Shown here piece by piece: positions 1 through 8,939 of a stretch of 64,000 nt of DNA (within the stretch, counting starts at the first letter, position 1; each line of letters starts with the position of its first letter). The translations under genes were made by a program, and so were the position numbers. Source of the DNA: Sphingorhabdus pulchriflava (lineage in GTDB: Bacteria; Pseudomonadota; Alphaproteobacteria; Sphingomonadales; Sphingomonadaceae); contig NZ_QRGP01000001.1 in the NCBI RefSeq assembly GCF_003367235.1, forward strand, positions 248,001-312,000, given 5' to 3'. The notes below the pieces were generated by a model, which saw nothing but the letters and a program-made list of their open reading frames with translations, had not been told where the DNA came from and searched no databases.

Positions 1-1268
1 AGGTCGTCAGGGTCTTCGATACCGATCGAGACGCGCACCAGATTGTTGGTGATACCCAGCGCCTTTTTGCGCTCCTCCGGAACCGAAAGGTGGGTCATTG
101 CTGCCGGGTGACTTGCAAGCGTTTCGGTGCCGCCGAGGCTTACCGCAAGCTTGGCAATCTTGAGTGCATCGAGGAAGCGGAAGCTTTCTTTCTCTCCACC
201 CTTGATGAACACCGAAAAGGTTGAACCTGCGCCAGTACAGTGGCGGTTGTAGATATCCTGCTGCGCCTTGTCTTCGATCATGCCCAGATAGCCGAGACCG
301 ACAACCTTCGGATGAGTTTTAAGGAAAGCACAGACCTTGGCTGCATTTTCCCCCGCGCGCGTCATCCGTAGTTCGAGCGTTTCGAGGCTGCGCAGCAGCA
401 TCCAGGCGGTGTTGGGATCGCAGATTGTGCCGATGGTGTTGCGCATAGGGCGGATCGCATCAATCAGCGCTTGGGTACCACAAACCCCGCCTGCAACCAG
501 ATCCGAATGGCCACCAGCATATTTGGTGAGGCTGTAGACCACCAGCTCCGCGCCCTGCTTGATGGGCTGCTGCCACAAGGGGCCGAGGAAGGTGTTGTCG
601 ATGGCAATGGCGGGCTTTTGATCGCCTGGGAATGCGGCATCACGCGCGGCGCGGACGGCTTCGACATCTACCAAGGCATTGGTGGGGTTGGCGGGGCTTT
701 CCAAGTAAACCAACGCAACCTTACCGCCCTTTTTCTTCGCCATCTTCTGCGCAGAGGCGAGGATCTTGTCGATCTCCTTGCGGCTGGCACCTGCGGGAAA
801 GTCGACAAAGGAAACGCCAAAGCGTGAAAGGATGCGGGCGATCAGCGTTTCGGTTGCCGCATAGAGCGGGCCTGAATGGACGATCACGTCATTCTGGCTG
901 ACCAGTGCGAGCAGCAAAGTCGCAATCGCCGACATACCGCTGGAAAAAACCAGCGCATCGTCCGCGCCATCCCAGACCGCCAGACGGTCTTCGAGGATTT
1001 CCTGATTGGGCCCGTTGAAACGCGAATAGACCAGACCATCGGCCGGGCCTTTGCGCTTTCCGGTGATATGTTCAAAAAAGCGCTTTCCCGCCGCTGCATT
1101 CTCGAATGCAAATGTCGAAGTCAGGAAGATCGGCGGCTTCAGCGCGCCTTCGGATAGCACCGGATCAAAGCCGTGCCCCATCATCAGTGTTGAAGGTTTG
1201 AGGGTACGTCCGCCGATTTTCTTGATCGGCGATTTGCCCTTGCGACGGGGCGTGGTGGCATCGGTCAT
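1..1268 (-). CDS. Cystathionine gamma-synthase family PLP enzyme (C-terminus beyond window)
   Basis: A fold-type I PLP enzyme of the Cys/Met metabolism family, acting on homoserine- or cysteine-derived thioethers in the cytoplasm. The reverse-strand reading starts at ATG 1268-1266 (MTDATTPRRKGK) and stays open to the window edge, so at least 422 residues are present and the stop is outside. Visible family marks are SRFNGPNQ near the N-terminus, the PLP-contacting FSSGMSAIATLLLAL, the aspartate in AIDNTFLGP, and the Schiff-base lysine in YSLTKYAGGHSDLVAGG, followed by SLGGTETLASHPA. The basic N-terminal stretch (RRKGKSPIKK) is longer than in E. coli MetB. Family members include O-succinylhomoserine sulfhydrylase, cystathionine gamma-synthase and methionine gamma-lyase; sequence reading alone does not separate them. 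Confidence 0.88.
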   Translation of the reverse strand, partial: MTDATTPRRKGKSPIKKIGGRTLKPSTLMMGHGFDPVLSEGALKPPIFLTSTFAFENAAAGKRFFEHITGKRKGPADGLVYSRFNGPNQEILEDRLAVWDGADDALVFSSGMSAIATLLLALVSQNDVIVHSGPLYAATETLIARILSRFGVSFVDFPAGASRKEIDKILASAQKMAKKKGGKVALVYLESPANPTNALVDVEAVRAARDAAFPGDQKPAIAIDNTFLGPLWQQPIKQGAELVVYSLTKYAGGHSDLVAGGVCGTQALIDAIRPMRNTIGTICDPNTAWMLLRSLETLELRMTRAGENAAKVCAFLKTHPKVVGLGYLGMIEDKAQQDIYNRHCTGAGSTFSVFIKGGEKESFRFLDALKIAKLAVSLGGTETLASHPAAMTHLSVPEERKKALGITNNLVRVSIGIEDPDD

Positions 1269-1332
1269 GCGTCAATCTCCTAGACGCTGGCCTTAGCAAT
1301 ATTTGTTTCAATTGAAACTAAATTACACGTCT

Positions 1333-2736
1333 TTAGTGAAAGGTCGCGATAAACCAGACGACACCGACGATCAGCGGAACCCCGAACAGGTCGATGAGCA
1401 CCCCGGCACGCAGCATGCGGGGGAGGGCCACATGCCCGGTCGCCCATGCGATAGCATTGGGCCCGGTTCCCGAAGGCATCATGAAGCCCCAACTTGCGGC
1501 AATCGAGGCGCACATGGCAAGTAGCCACGGGTCCGAACCTGTCGCCGCGACCAGCCCCGCAATCACCGGCATCACGCCGCTGGCGGTGGCGACATTGCTT
1601 GCAAATTCGGTGATGAGAATGACGAGAGCGGTAACTGCCGCCGCGATGATAAGCGGATGCACACCAGCAAGTGGCTTGAGCGCCTCTCCGAGCCAATCGG
1701 CCAATCCCGATTCGCTGATGCCAGCTGCCAGTGCCAGACCTCCACCGAACATCATGATCACTGCCCAGGGCGCACGGTCGGCTTCTTTCCAGTTGAGAAG
1801 GGGCCGACCGCTGCCATCTGGGACGAGGAACAACAGCAGCGAGCAGGCGATGGCGATGGTGCCGTCCGTCACCGATCCCTTTGGAAGCATCACTTCAAGC
1901 TGGGGCTGCGCGAGCCAGAGCGCAATCGCCAGCAGGATGATCGGCAGTAACCGCTTTTCGGCAATCGTCCACGGCCCCTGCGTTCCAATCGCACTGCGTG
2001 CTGCTTTCGGGTCAAATGCGGTTGCTTCGATTTTCTGCACTTTGGCCAGAACCAAAGCTGCCAACGGAACGGCAACCAGCAATATCGGGATGCCGAATGA
2101 AGACCAGTCGGCGAAGCTGATGTTCATCCCAACCTGTTTTTCTATGAGGCCGACAGCAATCGGATTGGTTGGCGATCCAACCAATGTTCCCAGTCCGCCG
2201 AGCGACGCCGCGAAAGCTACGCCCAGCACCAGAGCGCCTGCCATGCCATCGGTTTCGTCTTCTGATACGCCGCCCGCGACAAGCACAGCCAGAGCTATGG
2301 GCATCATGATAAGCGCCGTAGAGGTGTTGGAAATCCACATCGAGATGAATGCCGTTGCAGCCATGAAAGCCAGCAGCAGGCCAAAACGGCTTTGACCGGC
2401 AAAGCTCAATATCCAGAGCGCTATTCGCCGATGCATTCCGGTCCGCTCGACCGTGAGCGCGATGAAGGCTCCTCCCAAAATCAGGAACAGGATTGGCGAA
2501 TAATATTCCTTCGCGACATCTCCGGCACTCATGATGCCCATCAGGGGCAGGGCTAGGAAGGGTAGCAAAGCCGTTACCGTCAGAGGGAAGGCCTCGGTCA
2601 TCCACCAGATCGCCATCAGCAGGGTAAGTGACGCGACATGCCAGGCTGGCGCACCCATCGAAGCAGGTGGTCCGATAAGCAGCATCAACAGGAATGTTGC
2701 AATCCCGCCCCAAAGACCCAAGCTCTTAGTCGTCAC
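1333..2736 (-). CDS. DASS/SLC13-family sodium:anion symporter
   Basis: A 467-residue polytopic inner-membrane transporter of the divalent anion:Na+ symporter family, which takes up di- and tricarboxylates, sulfate or phosphate. Hydrophobic helices run throughout. The repeated hairpin motifs are visible as ISNTSTALIMMPIA in the first half and TEFASNVATASGVMPVI in the second; these SNT/SNV motifs form the sodium and substrate sites in the family. The WWMTEAFPLTVTALLP segment near residue 45 is also typical. The GTG start at 2736 lies one base after the pgeF stop (TGA-T-GTG), so the two are probably translationally coupled. The substrate cannot be read from the sequence. Confidence 0.87.
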   Translation of the reverse strand: MTTKSLGLWGGIATFLLMLLIGPPASMGAPAWHVASLTLLMAIWWMTEAFPLTVTALLPFLALPLMGIMSAGDVAKEYYSPILFLILGGAFIALTVERTGMHRRIALWILSFAGQSRFGLLLAFMAATAFISMWISNTSTALIMMPIALAVLVAGGVSEDETDGMAGALVLGVAFAASLGGLGTLVGSPTNPIAVGLIEKQVGMNISFADWSSFGIPILLVAVPLAALVLAKVQKIEATAFDPKAARSAIGTQGPWTIAEKRLLPIILLAIALWLAQPQLEVMLPKGSVTDGTIAIACSLLLFLVPDGSGRPLLNWKEADRAPWAVIMMFGGGLALAAGISESGLADWLGEALKPLAGVHPLIIAAAVTALVILITEFASNVATASGVMPVIAGLVAATGSDPWLLAMCASIAASWGFMMPSGTGPNAIAWATGHVALPRMLRAGVLIDLFGVPLIVGVVWFIATFH

Positions 2737-2737
2737 A

Positions 2738-3520
2738 TCAGCCCCGCAATCCGATCAGTGAAATTTCGCGCCCATAGCCTGGCTCATTCCGGTGACAGCT
2801 TCGGCGATAGCTGAAGAAGCGATCTGGCTGCGAATAGGTGTCCTCACCCAGACATTCGACTTTGGTTATACCTGCCACCGCCAATCGAGCGGCGACATAG
2901 CCCTCAATGTCAAACTGCCAATGACCCGGTTTCCCGCTGCCAAAGAAGCGCTCATTCTCGTCGGCTTCCTCGACAAAGCGGCGGTAGAAACCATCATCGA
3001 CCTCATAGCTTTTCTGGGCGATGCACGGGCCAATGGCGCAGGCGATGCGGCTCCTATCGGCACCCAATGCCTCCATCGCAGCCAAAGTGTTGTCAGTGAC
3101 GCCCGAAATCGCGCCTTTCCATCCGGCATGTGCGGCGCCGATGACGCCAGCTTTGTCGTCGGCGAAAAGTACGGGCACGCAGTCGGCCGTCAATATGCCG
3201 AGCAATAGCCCTGGTTTGTTGGTGACCATCGCGTCTGCTTGGGGTCGTGCGTCCAAAGCGACGGCTTCCGTCACGGTTATGACATCAGGCGAATGGATTT
3301 GATGGACTGTAACCAGTTCTGCATTAGGTAAAACGGCATCAGCCGCCCGGCGCCGGTTTGCGAGTATCGCCTCGCGGTCGTCATCCGAACCCAGCCCGAC
3401 ATTCAGCCCGGCATGGATGCCTTCCGAAACACCGCCGCGGCGCCCCAGAAATCCATGCGGAACGTCACCCAGCAGCCTGCTGCGCAAAACTTCGACCTTG
3501 TCCTTGGCGTCCCTCTCCAT
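2738..3520 (-). CDS. pgeF: PgeF/YfiH-family multicopper-like purine nucleoside phosphorylase
   Basis: A 260-residue cytoplasmic protein of the YfiH/LACC1 family, formerly called polyphenol oxidase or laccase-domain protein. Family members act on purine nucleosides, and E. coli PgeF edits UDP-MurNAc precursors. Diagnostic features are HGFLGRRGGVSEG near the N-terminus, TVHQIHSPDV, the zinc-binding ADCVPVLFAD, and VIGAAHAGWKGAISGV with the conserved histidine, followed by AIGPCIAQKSYEV. Together these supply the Cys/His metal site. The ATG at 3520 has AGGG upstream. It is divergent from the SDR-like gene, with 75 bases between, and coupled to the transporter downstream. Confidence 0.9.
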   Translation of the reverse strand: MERDAKDKVEVLRSRLLGDVPHGFLGRRGGVSEGIHAGLNVGLGSDDDREAILANRRRAADAVLPNAELVTVHQIHSPDVITVTEAVALDARPQADAMVTNKPGLLLGILTADCVPVLFADDKAGVIGAAHAGWKGAISGVTDNTLAAMEALGADRSRIACAIGPCIAQKSYEVDDGFYRRFVEEADENERFFGSGKPGHWQFDIEGYVAARLAVAGITKVECLGEDTYSQPDRFFSYRRSCHRNEPGYGREISLIGLRG

Positions 3521-3595
3521 GCTGCCCTATTCGCAGCGTCGCCTCGCATTGGCAACATGCTTGACGATGGCCGAGTAAGAAGGGACAGACAGGTT

Positions 3596-4420
3596 ATGAC
3601 TGGCAAGATGCTGATTTTCGGAATGGGCTATTCGGCGAGCCGATTGGCTGCGCAGTTGCGCAGCGAAGGCTGGGAGGTGGTTGGCACCAGCCGGACAGCA
3701 TCGCTCGCAGCGATTGCTTTTGACGATGAAGTGGCCGTCCTCAACGCACTTTCCGACTCGAGCTACATCTTATCCTCGGTGCCGCCACTACGCGTAGGGG
3801 GCGATCCTGTGCTCGATCGCTATGGTGCGGCCATCGCTGCCGCACCGGCAAATTGGATCGGCTATCTCTCGTCGACCGGCGTCTATGGAAATACGCAAGG
3901 CGCATGGGTCGATGAAACCGCGCTTACCGGCTCAGGGAGGCGCAGCGCGCGAACAACTGCGGATCTGGAATGGCAGCAGCTCCGGGACGATGTGCGCGTT
4001 TTTCGGCTACCCGGCATCTACGGACCCGGGCGCTCCGCTCTGGAAAGGGTCCGCGAAGGCAAGGCACATCGCATTGATTTGCCCGACCAGATATTCAGCC
4101 GCGTCCATGTCGATGATATCGTTTCAGGCGTTATTGCAAGTTTTTCCGGGCCACCCGGCATTTACAATCTGGCGGATGATTTTCCTTGCAGTCAAAACGC
4201 TGTGATCGAGTTTACCAGTCTGCTTTTGGACATGGAACCGCCACCTCTACAAACGCTCGAACAGGCAGCGCTATCGCCCATGGCAGCAGCCTTTTACGCC
4301 GAAAACAGGCGAATTTCCAACCGCAAGGCCAAAAGAGTATTGGGATGGCATCCGCAATATAGGGATTATAAACAAGGGCTTATGGCTCTATTCCACAGTT
4401 TTGGCCAAAATGCCGATTGA
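3596..4420 (+). CDS. Extended SDR / YeeZ-like NAD(P)-binding epimerase-family protein
   Basis: A 274-residue protein with an N-terminal Rossmann fold (MLIFGMGYSASRLAAQLRSE, a variant GxGxxxxxLA nucleotide loop), then SSTGVYGNTQGAWVDE, which matches the YeeZ/epimerase pattern in which ST...YG stands near the usual active site. RLPGIYGPGRSALERVREG and SRVHVDDIVSGVIA are further family marks. The frame is open from 3413, but that extension runs through the divergent pgeF start region; ATG 3596 has a GAAGGGA ribosome site about 10 bases upstream and starts directly at the Rossmann strand, so it is preferred. The substrate is unknown; a nucleotide-sugar epimerase role is not certain. Confidence 0.82.
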   Translation: MTGKMLIFGMGYSASRLAAQLRSEGWEVVGTSRTASLAAIAFDDEVAVLNALSDSSYILSSVPPLRVGGDPVLDRYGAAIAAAPANWIGYLSSTGVYGNTQGAWVDETALTGSGRRSARTTADLEWQQLRDDVRVFRLPGIYGPGRSALERVREGKAHRIDLPDQIFSRVHVDDIVSGVIASFSGPPGIYNLADDFPCSQNAVIEFTSLLLDMEPPPLQTLEQAALSPMAAAFYAENRRISNRKAKRVLGWHPQYRDYKQGLMALFHSFGQNAD

Positions 4421-4495
4421 CGGCGACTCCCGCTTCCGTCAGCCTCTCCTGAAATCCGGCGCAGAACCGGCAAAAATGTTCGCAGGAGAGTGCTA

Positions 4496-5281
4496 TTGGC
4501 AACTGCCGCTATTGAAGACGTTTCGCGTCCGTCGCTGTTTCTCGCTTTGACCGAATTGCCTCGCGCAATGGCTGAATTGGGTTCAATGCCCTGGGCCAGC
4601 CCCATCCTGATGCAAGCACCCAAGGGCGATGGCCATCCGGTCTTGTTGCTGCCCGGTTTCATGGCCACCGAATTTTCGATGAAGCCGTTGCAAACCTATC
4701 TGGACAAGCTGGGCTATAATGCGTTCCATTGGGAACTGGGCCGCAATCTGGGGCCCAAAGCTATTGGCCATAATGGCGAGCATCTGATCGCACGGCTCGA
4801 GCAGATATATGCGGAAACGGGACGCAAGGTTAGCCTTGTCGGCTGGTCATTGGGCGGAACGCTTTCGCGCCAACTCTCGCGCCGCCGACCTGATATGGTG
4901 CGGCAGGTGATTTCGCTCGGTTCCCCTATTGTTGGCAGCCCGAAATCGACCAATGCATGGCGTGCCTATCAAATGCTGACCGGGCACAATATCGAAGATC
5001 CCGATGTGCAGGCGCAGCTGGCGGAAAGCCATGAAGTGCCGCCGGTGCCCTCTACCGCGATTTTCTCGCGTCAGGACGGCGTCGTTGCATGGCAGAACAG
5101 CCGTGAACCCAAGGCACCGCAGACCGACAATATCGAAGTCAAGGGCAGCCATTGCGGATTGGGCGTGAACCCGACCGTGTTGTGGGCGATTGCCGACCGG
5201 CTGGCTTTGCCTGAAGGCGAATGGACGCCGTTCGAGCGTGGTGGGCTCAAAAGCTTGATCTACCCTTCGTCAGGGCACTGA
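4496..5281 (+). CDS. Alpha/beta hydrolase (lipase-like)
   Basis: A 261-residue alpha/beta hydrolase. The oxyanion region is PVLLLPGFMATEFSM, followed by the nucleophile elbow SLVGWSLGGTLSRQL (serine in GWSLGG), an acid region near FSRQDGVVAW, and a late histidine in GSHCGLGVNPTV. These give a plausible Ser-Asp-His triad. No signal peptide is visible, so it is probably cytosolic. The frame also offers GTG at 4490, but the AGGAG at 4484-4488 is only one base from it and seven bases from TTG 4496, so TTG is chosen. It converges on the WS/DGAT gene, with a hairpin between them. The ester substrate is unknown. Confidence 0.8.
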   Translation: MATAAIEDVSRPSLFLALTELPRAMAELGSMPWASPILMQAPKGDGHPVLLLPGFMATEFSMKPLQTYLDKLGYNAFHWELGRNLGPKAIGHNGEHLIARLEQIYAETGRKVSLVGWSLGGTLSRQLSRRRPDMVRQVISLGSPIVGSPKSTNAWRAYQMLTGHNIEDPDVQAQLAESHEVPPVPSTAIFSRQDGVVAWQNSREPKAPQTDNIEVKGSHCGLGVNPTVLWAIADRLALPEGEWTPFERGGLKSLIYPSSGH

Positions 5282-5304
5282 TTTTTCCACTATAGGTTGA
5301 ATGT

Positions 5305-5326
5305 GGCCCGGGTCGATGCCCGGGCC
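5305..5326. terminator. GC-rich hairpin between convergent genes
   Basis: A perfect 8-base inverted repeat (GGCCCGGG / CCCGGGCC, loop of 6) lies between two convergent genes. The downstream T-run on the plus strand is weak (TATTCACTTTTT), so it may be a bidirectional terminator of modest strength. Confidence 0.6.
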
Positions 5327-5329
5327 TAT

Positions 5330-6913
5330 TCACTTTTTGGCCTTGGATTTTGCTCTGGCGGCCGGTTTTGCAGCTTTCGCTGCAGGCTTTTTCACCGCCG
5401 GTTTCTTTGGCGCAGCTCTGGTCTCTAAAGGTTTCGCAGCCGCTTTTTTCGCTGGTGCAGGTTCGGCTTTCGCTTCAGGCTTCGCCGAAGCTTCCGCTTT
5501 TGGTTTGGCATTGAGAAGTTCCTCATATGCCTCCTTCAACGCCGCAGCATAATTTGCCGGATCGGGGATCATCTCGCGGTCGCTAGTGAAGGAAATCGCG
5601 ATATCCGGGCCATAGCTGTAGATCGCGTTGATCATTCCCATGCCGTCGAAAATCGGCCCGGTGCCCATCATTCGGACCATCTTGGCTCCCGCAAAAAACA
5701 GTGGAACCCTTGGTCCGGGGACGTTGGTCGCTACCACGTTGAACACCGGCGAATGCAGGTTCGAAACGCCAAGGCGCGAATAGAGCCGCGCTCCCAGGCC
5801 GGCGAGGCCTGAAGGGATGAACTGGCTATATTCGGTCAGCGTCCGCGCACCGACCGCATTGGTCATCGCCTTGGAATTCACGGCTTCCTTGCGGACGAAG
5901 GCCAGCCTTTCCATCGGGTCTTCGATATGCGTGCCAAGTTGCACGAGCATGGCCGAAACAAGGTTACCCAATGCTTCCTTTTCACCGTCTGCGCGCACCG
6001 AAATTGGAGCCATGGCAGTCAGGCTGTCCTTGGGCAGAGCTTTGCGCTGCTGCAGATATTTGCGCAGACCGCCACCGATGATCGTCAGGATCACGTCGTT
6101 TACCGTCGCGCCTTCGATGCGGTCCTTAATTGCCCTGACTCCCGCCAGCGGTAACACTGTGCTGTCCCACACGCGGTGCGGGCTTACCTTCCCGTTGAGG
6201 ATGGTCTGAGGCGCCATTTTCGCACCTTTCAGCGAGACATCGCCGCCAGCCACTTCACGGATCAGCCGTGCGGCACCGGGGACGGTCTGTGCCAGCGTTT
6301 TGGCAAAACGCACCGGTTGGGTGACCGAATTCATCCATGTCCGCATCAGCATTTCGGTGACAGCAGGCTCGTTTTCGCCCTTCCATTTGGGCTTGGCAGA
6401 ACGGTCTACTGGAACAGGTTCGATGTCATGCACGGCTGCGGACAGTTCCACCCCTGACATACCGTCGATTGCGGCATGGTGGACTTTGGCGACCAGTGCG
6501 AAACAGCCCTTGGGTAGCCCCTCGATATTGTCGAGGCCCTCGACAATGTTGAATTCCCACAGTGGCTTGGAGAGGTCCATGCCGCGCGCGTGGAGACGGG
6601 CCACCTGGATACATAATTGCCGCCAGTCGCCGGGTTGGGGCAGAGCGATGTGGCGGACATGATATTCAAGGTCGAAATTGGGATCGTCGATCCAATAAGG
6701 ATGGTCGAGATCGAAGGGAACGCGGACCAATTTCTGGCGGAAACTGCGTGCCTTATCCAAGCGACTCTCAACGTGGGCCAATATGTCCTTGAACCGGACG
6801 AAACCTCCCGGTGCCGTTGAAGGATCATAAATCCCCACTGAACCGATATGCATCGGCGTGTTGGGGGTGTCGAGATAGACGAAACTCGCGTCCTGCCCGC
6901 TTAGCTGCTCCAT
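5330..6913 (-). CDS. Wax ester synthase / diacylglycerol acyltransferase (WS/DGAT) with Lys/Ala/Pro-rich tail
   Basis: A 527-residue member of the bacterial WS/DGAT family, which esterifies acyl-CoA with fatty alcohols or diacylglycerol to make neutral-lipid stores at the membrane. The N-terminus (LSGQDASFVYLDTPNTPMHI) and the catalytic HHAAIDG at residues 145-151 fit the HHxxxDG signature; the C-domain has the NVVATNVPGPRVPLFFAGAK pattern. After the family core ends near residue 467, the last 60 residues are almost only Lys, Ala, Pro and Glu (for example KKPAVKKPAAKAAKP), ending KSKAKK, like a histone-H1 or phasin-type tail. Mycobacterial WS/DGATs of similar core usually stop near 460-470. 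The tail could bind DNA, polyphosphate, or acidic granule surfaces; this is inference. Confidence 0.9.
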   Translation of the reverse strand: MEQLSGQDASFVYLDTPNTPMHIGSVGIYDPSTAPGGFVRFKDILAHVESRLDKARSFRQKLVRVPFDLDHPYWIDDPNFDLEYHVRHIALPQPGDWRQLCIQVARLHARGMDLSKPLWEFNIVEGLDNIEGLPKGCFALVAKVHHAAIDGMSGVELSAAVHDIEPVPVDRSAKPKWKGENEPAVTEMLMRTWMNSVTQPVRFAKTLAQTVPGAARLIREVAGGDVSLKGAKMAPQTILNGKVSPHRVWDSTVLPLAGVRAIKDRIEGATVNDVILTIIGGGLRKYLQQRKALPKDSLTAMAPISVRADGEKEALGNLVSAMLVQLGTHIEDPMERLAFVRKEAVNSKAMTNAVGARTLTEYSQFIPSGLAGLGARLYSRLGVSNLHSPVFNVVATNVPGPRVPLFFAGAKMVRMMGTGPIFDGMGMINAIYSYGPDIAISFTSDREMIPDPANYAAALKEAYEELLNAKPKAEASAKPEAKAEPAPAKKAAAKPLETRAAPKKPAVKKPAAKAAKPAARAKSKAKK

Positions 6914-6966
6914 GATGTTCTCCTCTCCGAAGAGGAGACTAACGCCGCTTTTGCTGCTTGGCGAGT

Positions 6967-7890
6967 CTAACGCGAACGCATGGCTACGATGAGGCCGAGC
7001 GTTGCCAAAAGCGCCCCTCCTCCCGCCAGTGCCGACCAGTCATAGCCTTCGAACAAAGTCGACAACAACATGGCCACAACGGGAATGAGGACGCTGGTAT
7101 ATGCTGCCTTGCCGGGGCCGATCTTGCGGATAAGATCGAAATAGAGCGGAAAGGTGACCACCGAACCGATGATGCCAAGATAGAGCACGCCACCCAGATA
7201 GCCCGCCCGAATCTCTATAACCGGCGGCCCATGATTGATGAATGACCATGCGGCATTCGCCAGCGCACCCCACAGCATCGACCAAGCGAGGATTGTCGTT
7301 GTGGGATAGCGGCTGATCGACGGGGCCACCTGCATAACATTGGAAACCGACGCGCAAAGCACCGCAATTAGAGTTAGCGCCGTTCCCAACAACACCTCAT
7401 GCCCGCCGATCGGCGCAGCGCGATATTCCTGCGCCATCAACAGGGCGACACCAGCGGTGGCAATGATGGAGCCGACAACGAAGTTTCGGCTGAATTCGCG
7501 ACCGAGCCACCATTTGCCCAGCAAAGCATTGGGGACGATGAGCAGTGCGAAAATGACTGCGACCAACCCTGATGTTATGTGATGCTCGGCTGCGTAGACG
7601 AAGTTGAAATTGAGCGCGAACTGCATCAGGCCTAGCAATAGCGTCCATTTCAGACTGGTGCTGTCAAGGCGCAGCGATTGCCGGGTCACGGCAGACAACA
7701 GGAACATCCCAATGGCAGCAACAGCAAAACGATAACAGACCGACCAGCTTGCGGGTACCGTTCCCAGCTGATCGCTGATCACCAGCCAGGTTGATCCCCA
7801 AATCAAAGAGACGACCAAAAAGGGGATCGCTATGCGCGGGTTGAGCAAGCCGGGTTCAGCGGCTGCGGCGGAAGATGGGGAAGTGGTCAC
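6967..7890 (-). CDS. EamA/DMT-superfamily transporter
   Basis: A 307-residue inner-membrane protein with about ten hydrophobic helices and two EamA-type repeats (FLVVSLIWGSTWLVISDQ at the start, and a second repeat from about residue 165). The WGSTW motif in helix 1 is typical of RhaT/YdcZ-like drug and metabolite exporters. The longer frame to 7944 has no supporting ribosome site; the GTG at 7890 overlaps the threonine aldolase stop as GTGA, a standard coupled start, so it is used. Sharing an operon with an aldolase suggests amino-acid or aldehyde efflux, but the substrate is not readable. Confidence 0.83.
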   Translation of the reverse strand: MTTSPSSAAAAEPGLLNPRIAIPFLVVSLIWGSTWLVISDQLGTVPASWSVCYRFAVAAIGMFLLSAVTRQSLRLDSTSLKWTLLLGLMQFALNFNFVYAAEHHITSGLVAVIFALLIVPNALLGKWWLGREFSRNFVVGSIIATAGVALLMAQEYRAAPIGGHEVLLGTALTLIAVLCASVSNVMQVAPSISRYPTTTILAWSMLWGALANAAWSFINHGPPVIEIRAGYLGGVLYLGIIGSVVTFPLYFDLIRKIGPGKAAYTSVLIPVVAMLLSTLFEGYDWSALAGGGALLATLGLIVAMRSR

Positions 7891-8888
7891 AGCGCAGCGA
7901 TGGCGTTGGCGAGCGGCTGGACATCCTCTTCGCGGTGATGCCAACTGGTAACGAGACGCGCGGAGCCTTCACCCCAATCGTAGAAATCAAAGCCCAGGGA
8001 TCGGAGCGTTGCAGCCTCCGATGCAGACAGGCGAATGAATATTTCATTGGCCTCAACCGGATGGAGCAGCCTTTCGGGTGCAGCCTCGGCAATGATCTGC
8101 GCAGCGGCATTTGCCGCTCTCGCATTGTCGAGCCACAAATCCTGATCAATGAATGCCAGAAGTTGCGCCGCCAGAAACCGCCCCTTCGAAAGCAAATGCC
8201 CCGCGCGCTTGCGGCGATAGCGCGCTTCATCGGCCATCGCCGGATCGAAATAGACCAAAGCCTCGGCATTCATCCCGCCATTTTTGACAAAGCCAAAGCT
8301 GAGGACGTCAACGCCTGCGCGCGACGTCACGTCTGCAGGCGTGCAGCCAAGTGTCGCGACCGCATTGCCAAAGCGCGCGCCGTCCATGTGCAGACCCAGC
8401 TTGCGTTCGTCGCATATATCGCCAAGCGCTGCCACTTCTTCAGGCCGGTAAACCAGCCCATATTCTGTCGCATTGGTGATGGATACCGCCGCTGCCTGCA
8501 CCTGATGCACATCAGGCCGGATTGTCGAAATCAGATCGCCGACGGTTTCCGGCGTAATCTTTGCCCCTTCGCCGTCCACCAGCATCAATTTCGCTCCGCT
8601 AGTGTAGAATCCGGGCGCGCCGCACTCGTCGACTTCAATATGCGCTTCGCGGTGGCAAACGACGCCTTGATGTGGCTGTACTAACGACGTCAATGCCAGA
8701 CAGTTGGCAGCCGTGCCGGTTGAAATCCAAATTACAGCGACGTCATGTTCGAACAGTTCGGAAAATGCCGCATCCAGCCGCTGGCTCAAAGCATCGCCGT
8801 CATAGGCTGTGTCGACACTATTCGCGTCGGCGATGGCTTGCATGATTTTGGGATGCACCGGGGCAGCATTGTCGGAAAAGAAGCGCAT
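7887..8888 (-). CDS. ltaE: Low-specificity threonine aldolase
   Basis: A PLP enzyme that splits L-threonine or allo-threonine to glycine and acetaldehyde. Over 333 residues the family order is clear: MRFFSDNAAPVHPKIMQAI, then STGTAANCLALTSL (PLP phosphate contact), HIEVDECGAPGFY, LHMDGARFGNAV (aspartate pairing with PLP), and a lysine in LSFGFVKNGGMNAEALVYF that forms the Schiff base. The frame continues upstream to TTG 8906, but ATG 8888 gives the normal family N-terminus. It overlaps the downstream transporter by four bases. Confidence 0.88.
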   Translation of the reverse strand: MRFFSDNAAPVHPKIMQAIADANSVDTAYDGDALSQRLDAAFSELFEHDVAVIWISTGTAANCLALTSLVQPHQGVVCHREAHIEVDECGAPGFYTSGAKLMLVDGEGAKITPETVGDLISTIRPDVHQVQAAAVSITNATEYGLVYRPEEVAALGDICDERKLGLHMDGARFGNAVATLGCTPADVTSRAGVDVLSFGFVKNGGMNAEALVYFDPAMADEARYRRKRAGHLLSKGRFLAAQLLAFIDQDLWLDNARAANAAAQIIAEAAPERLLHPVEANEIFIRLSASEAATLRSLGFDFYDWGEGSARLVTSWHHREEDVQPLANAIAAL

Positions 8889-8939
8889 CGCGATGCCCAA
8901 CGGCAAAAGGCACTTTGCGTCAAGGGGCTGATTGCCTTG

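Noticed and set aside
1394-2395. A 333-residue plus-strand frame.
   Set aside because: Antisense to the clear anion transporter; Ser/Ala/Pro-rich composition without motif is typical of a shadow frame.
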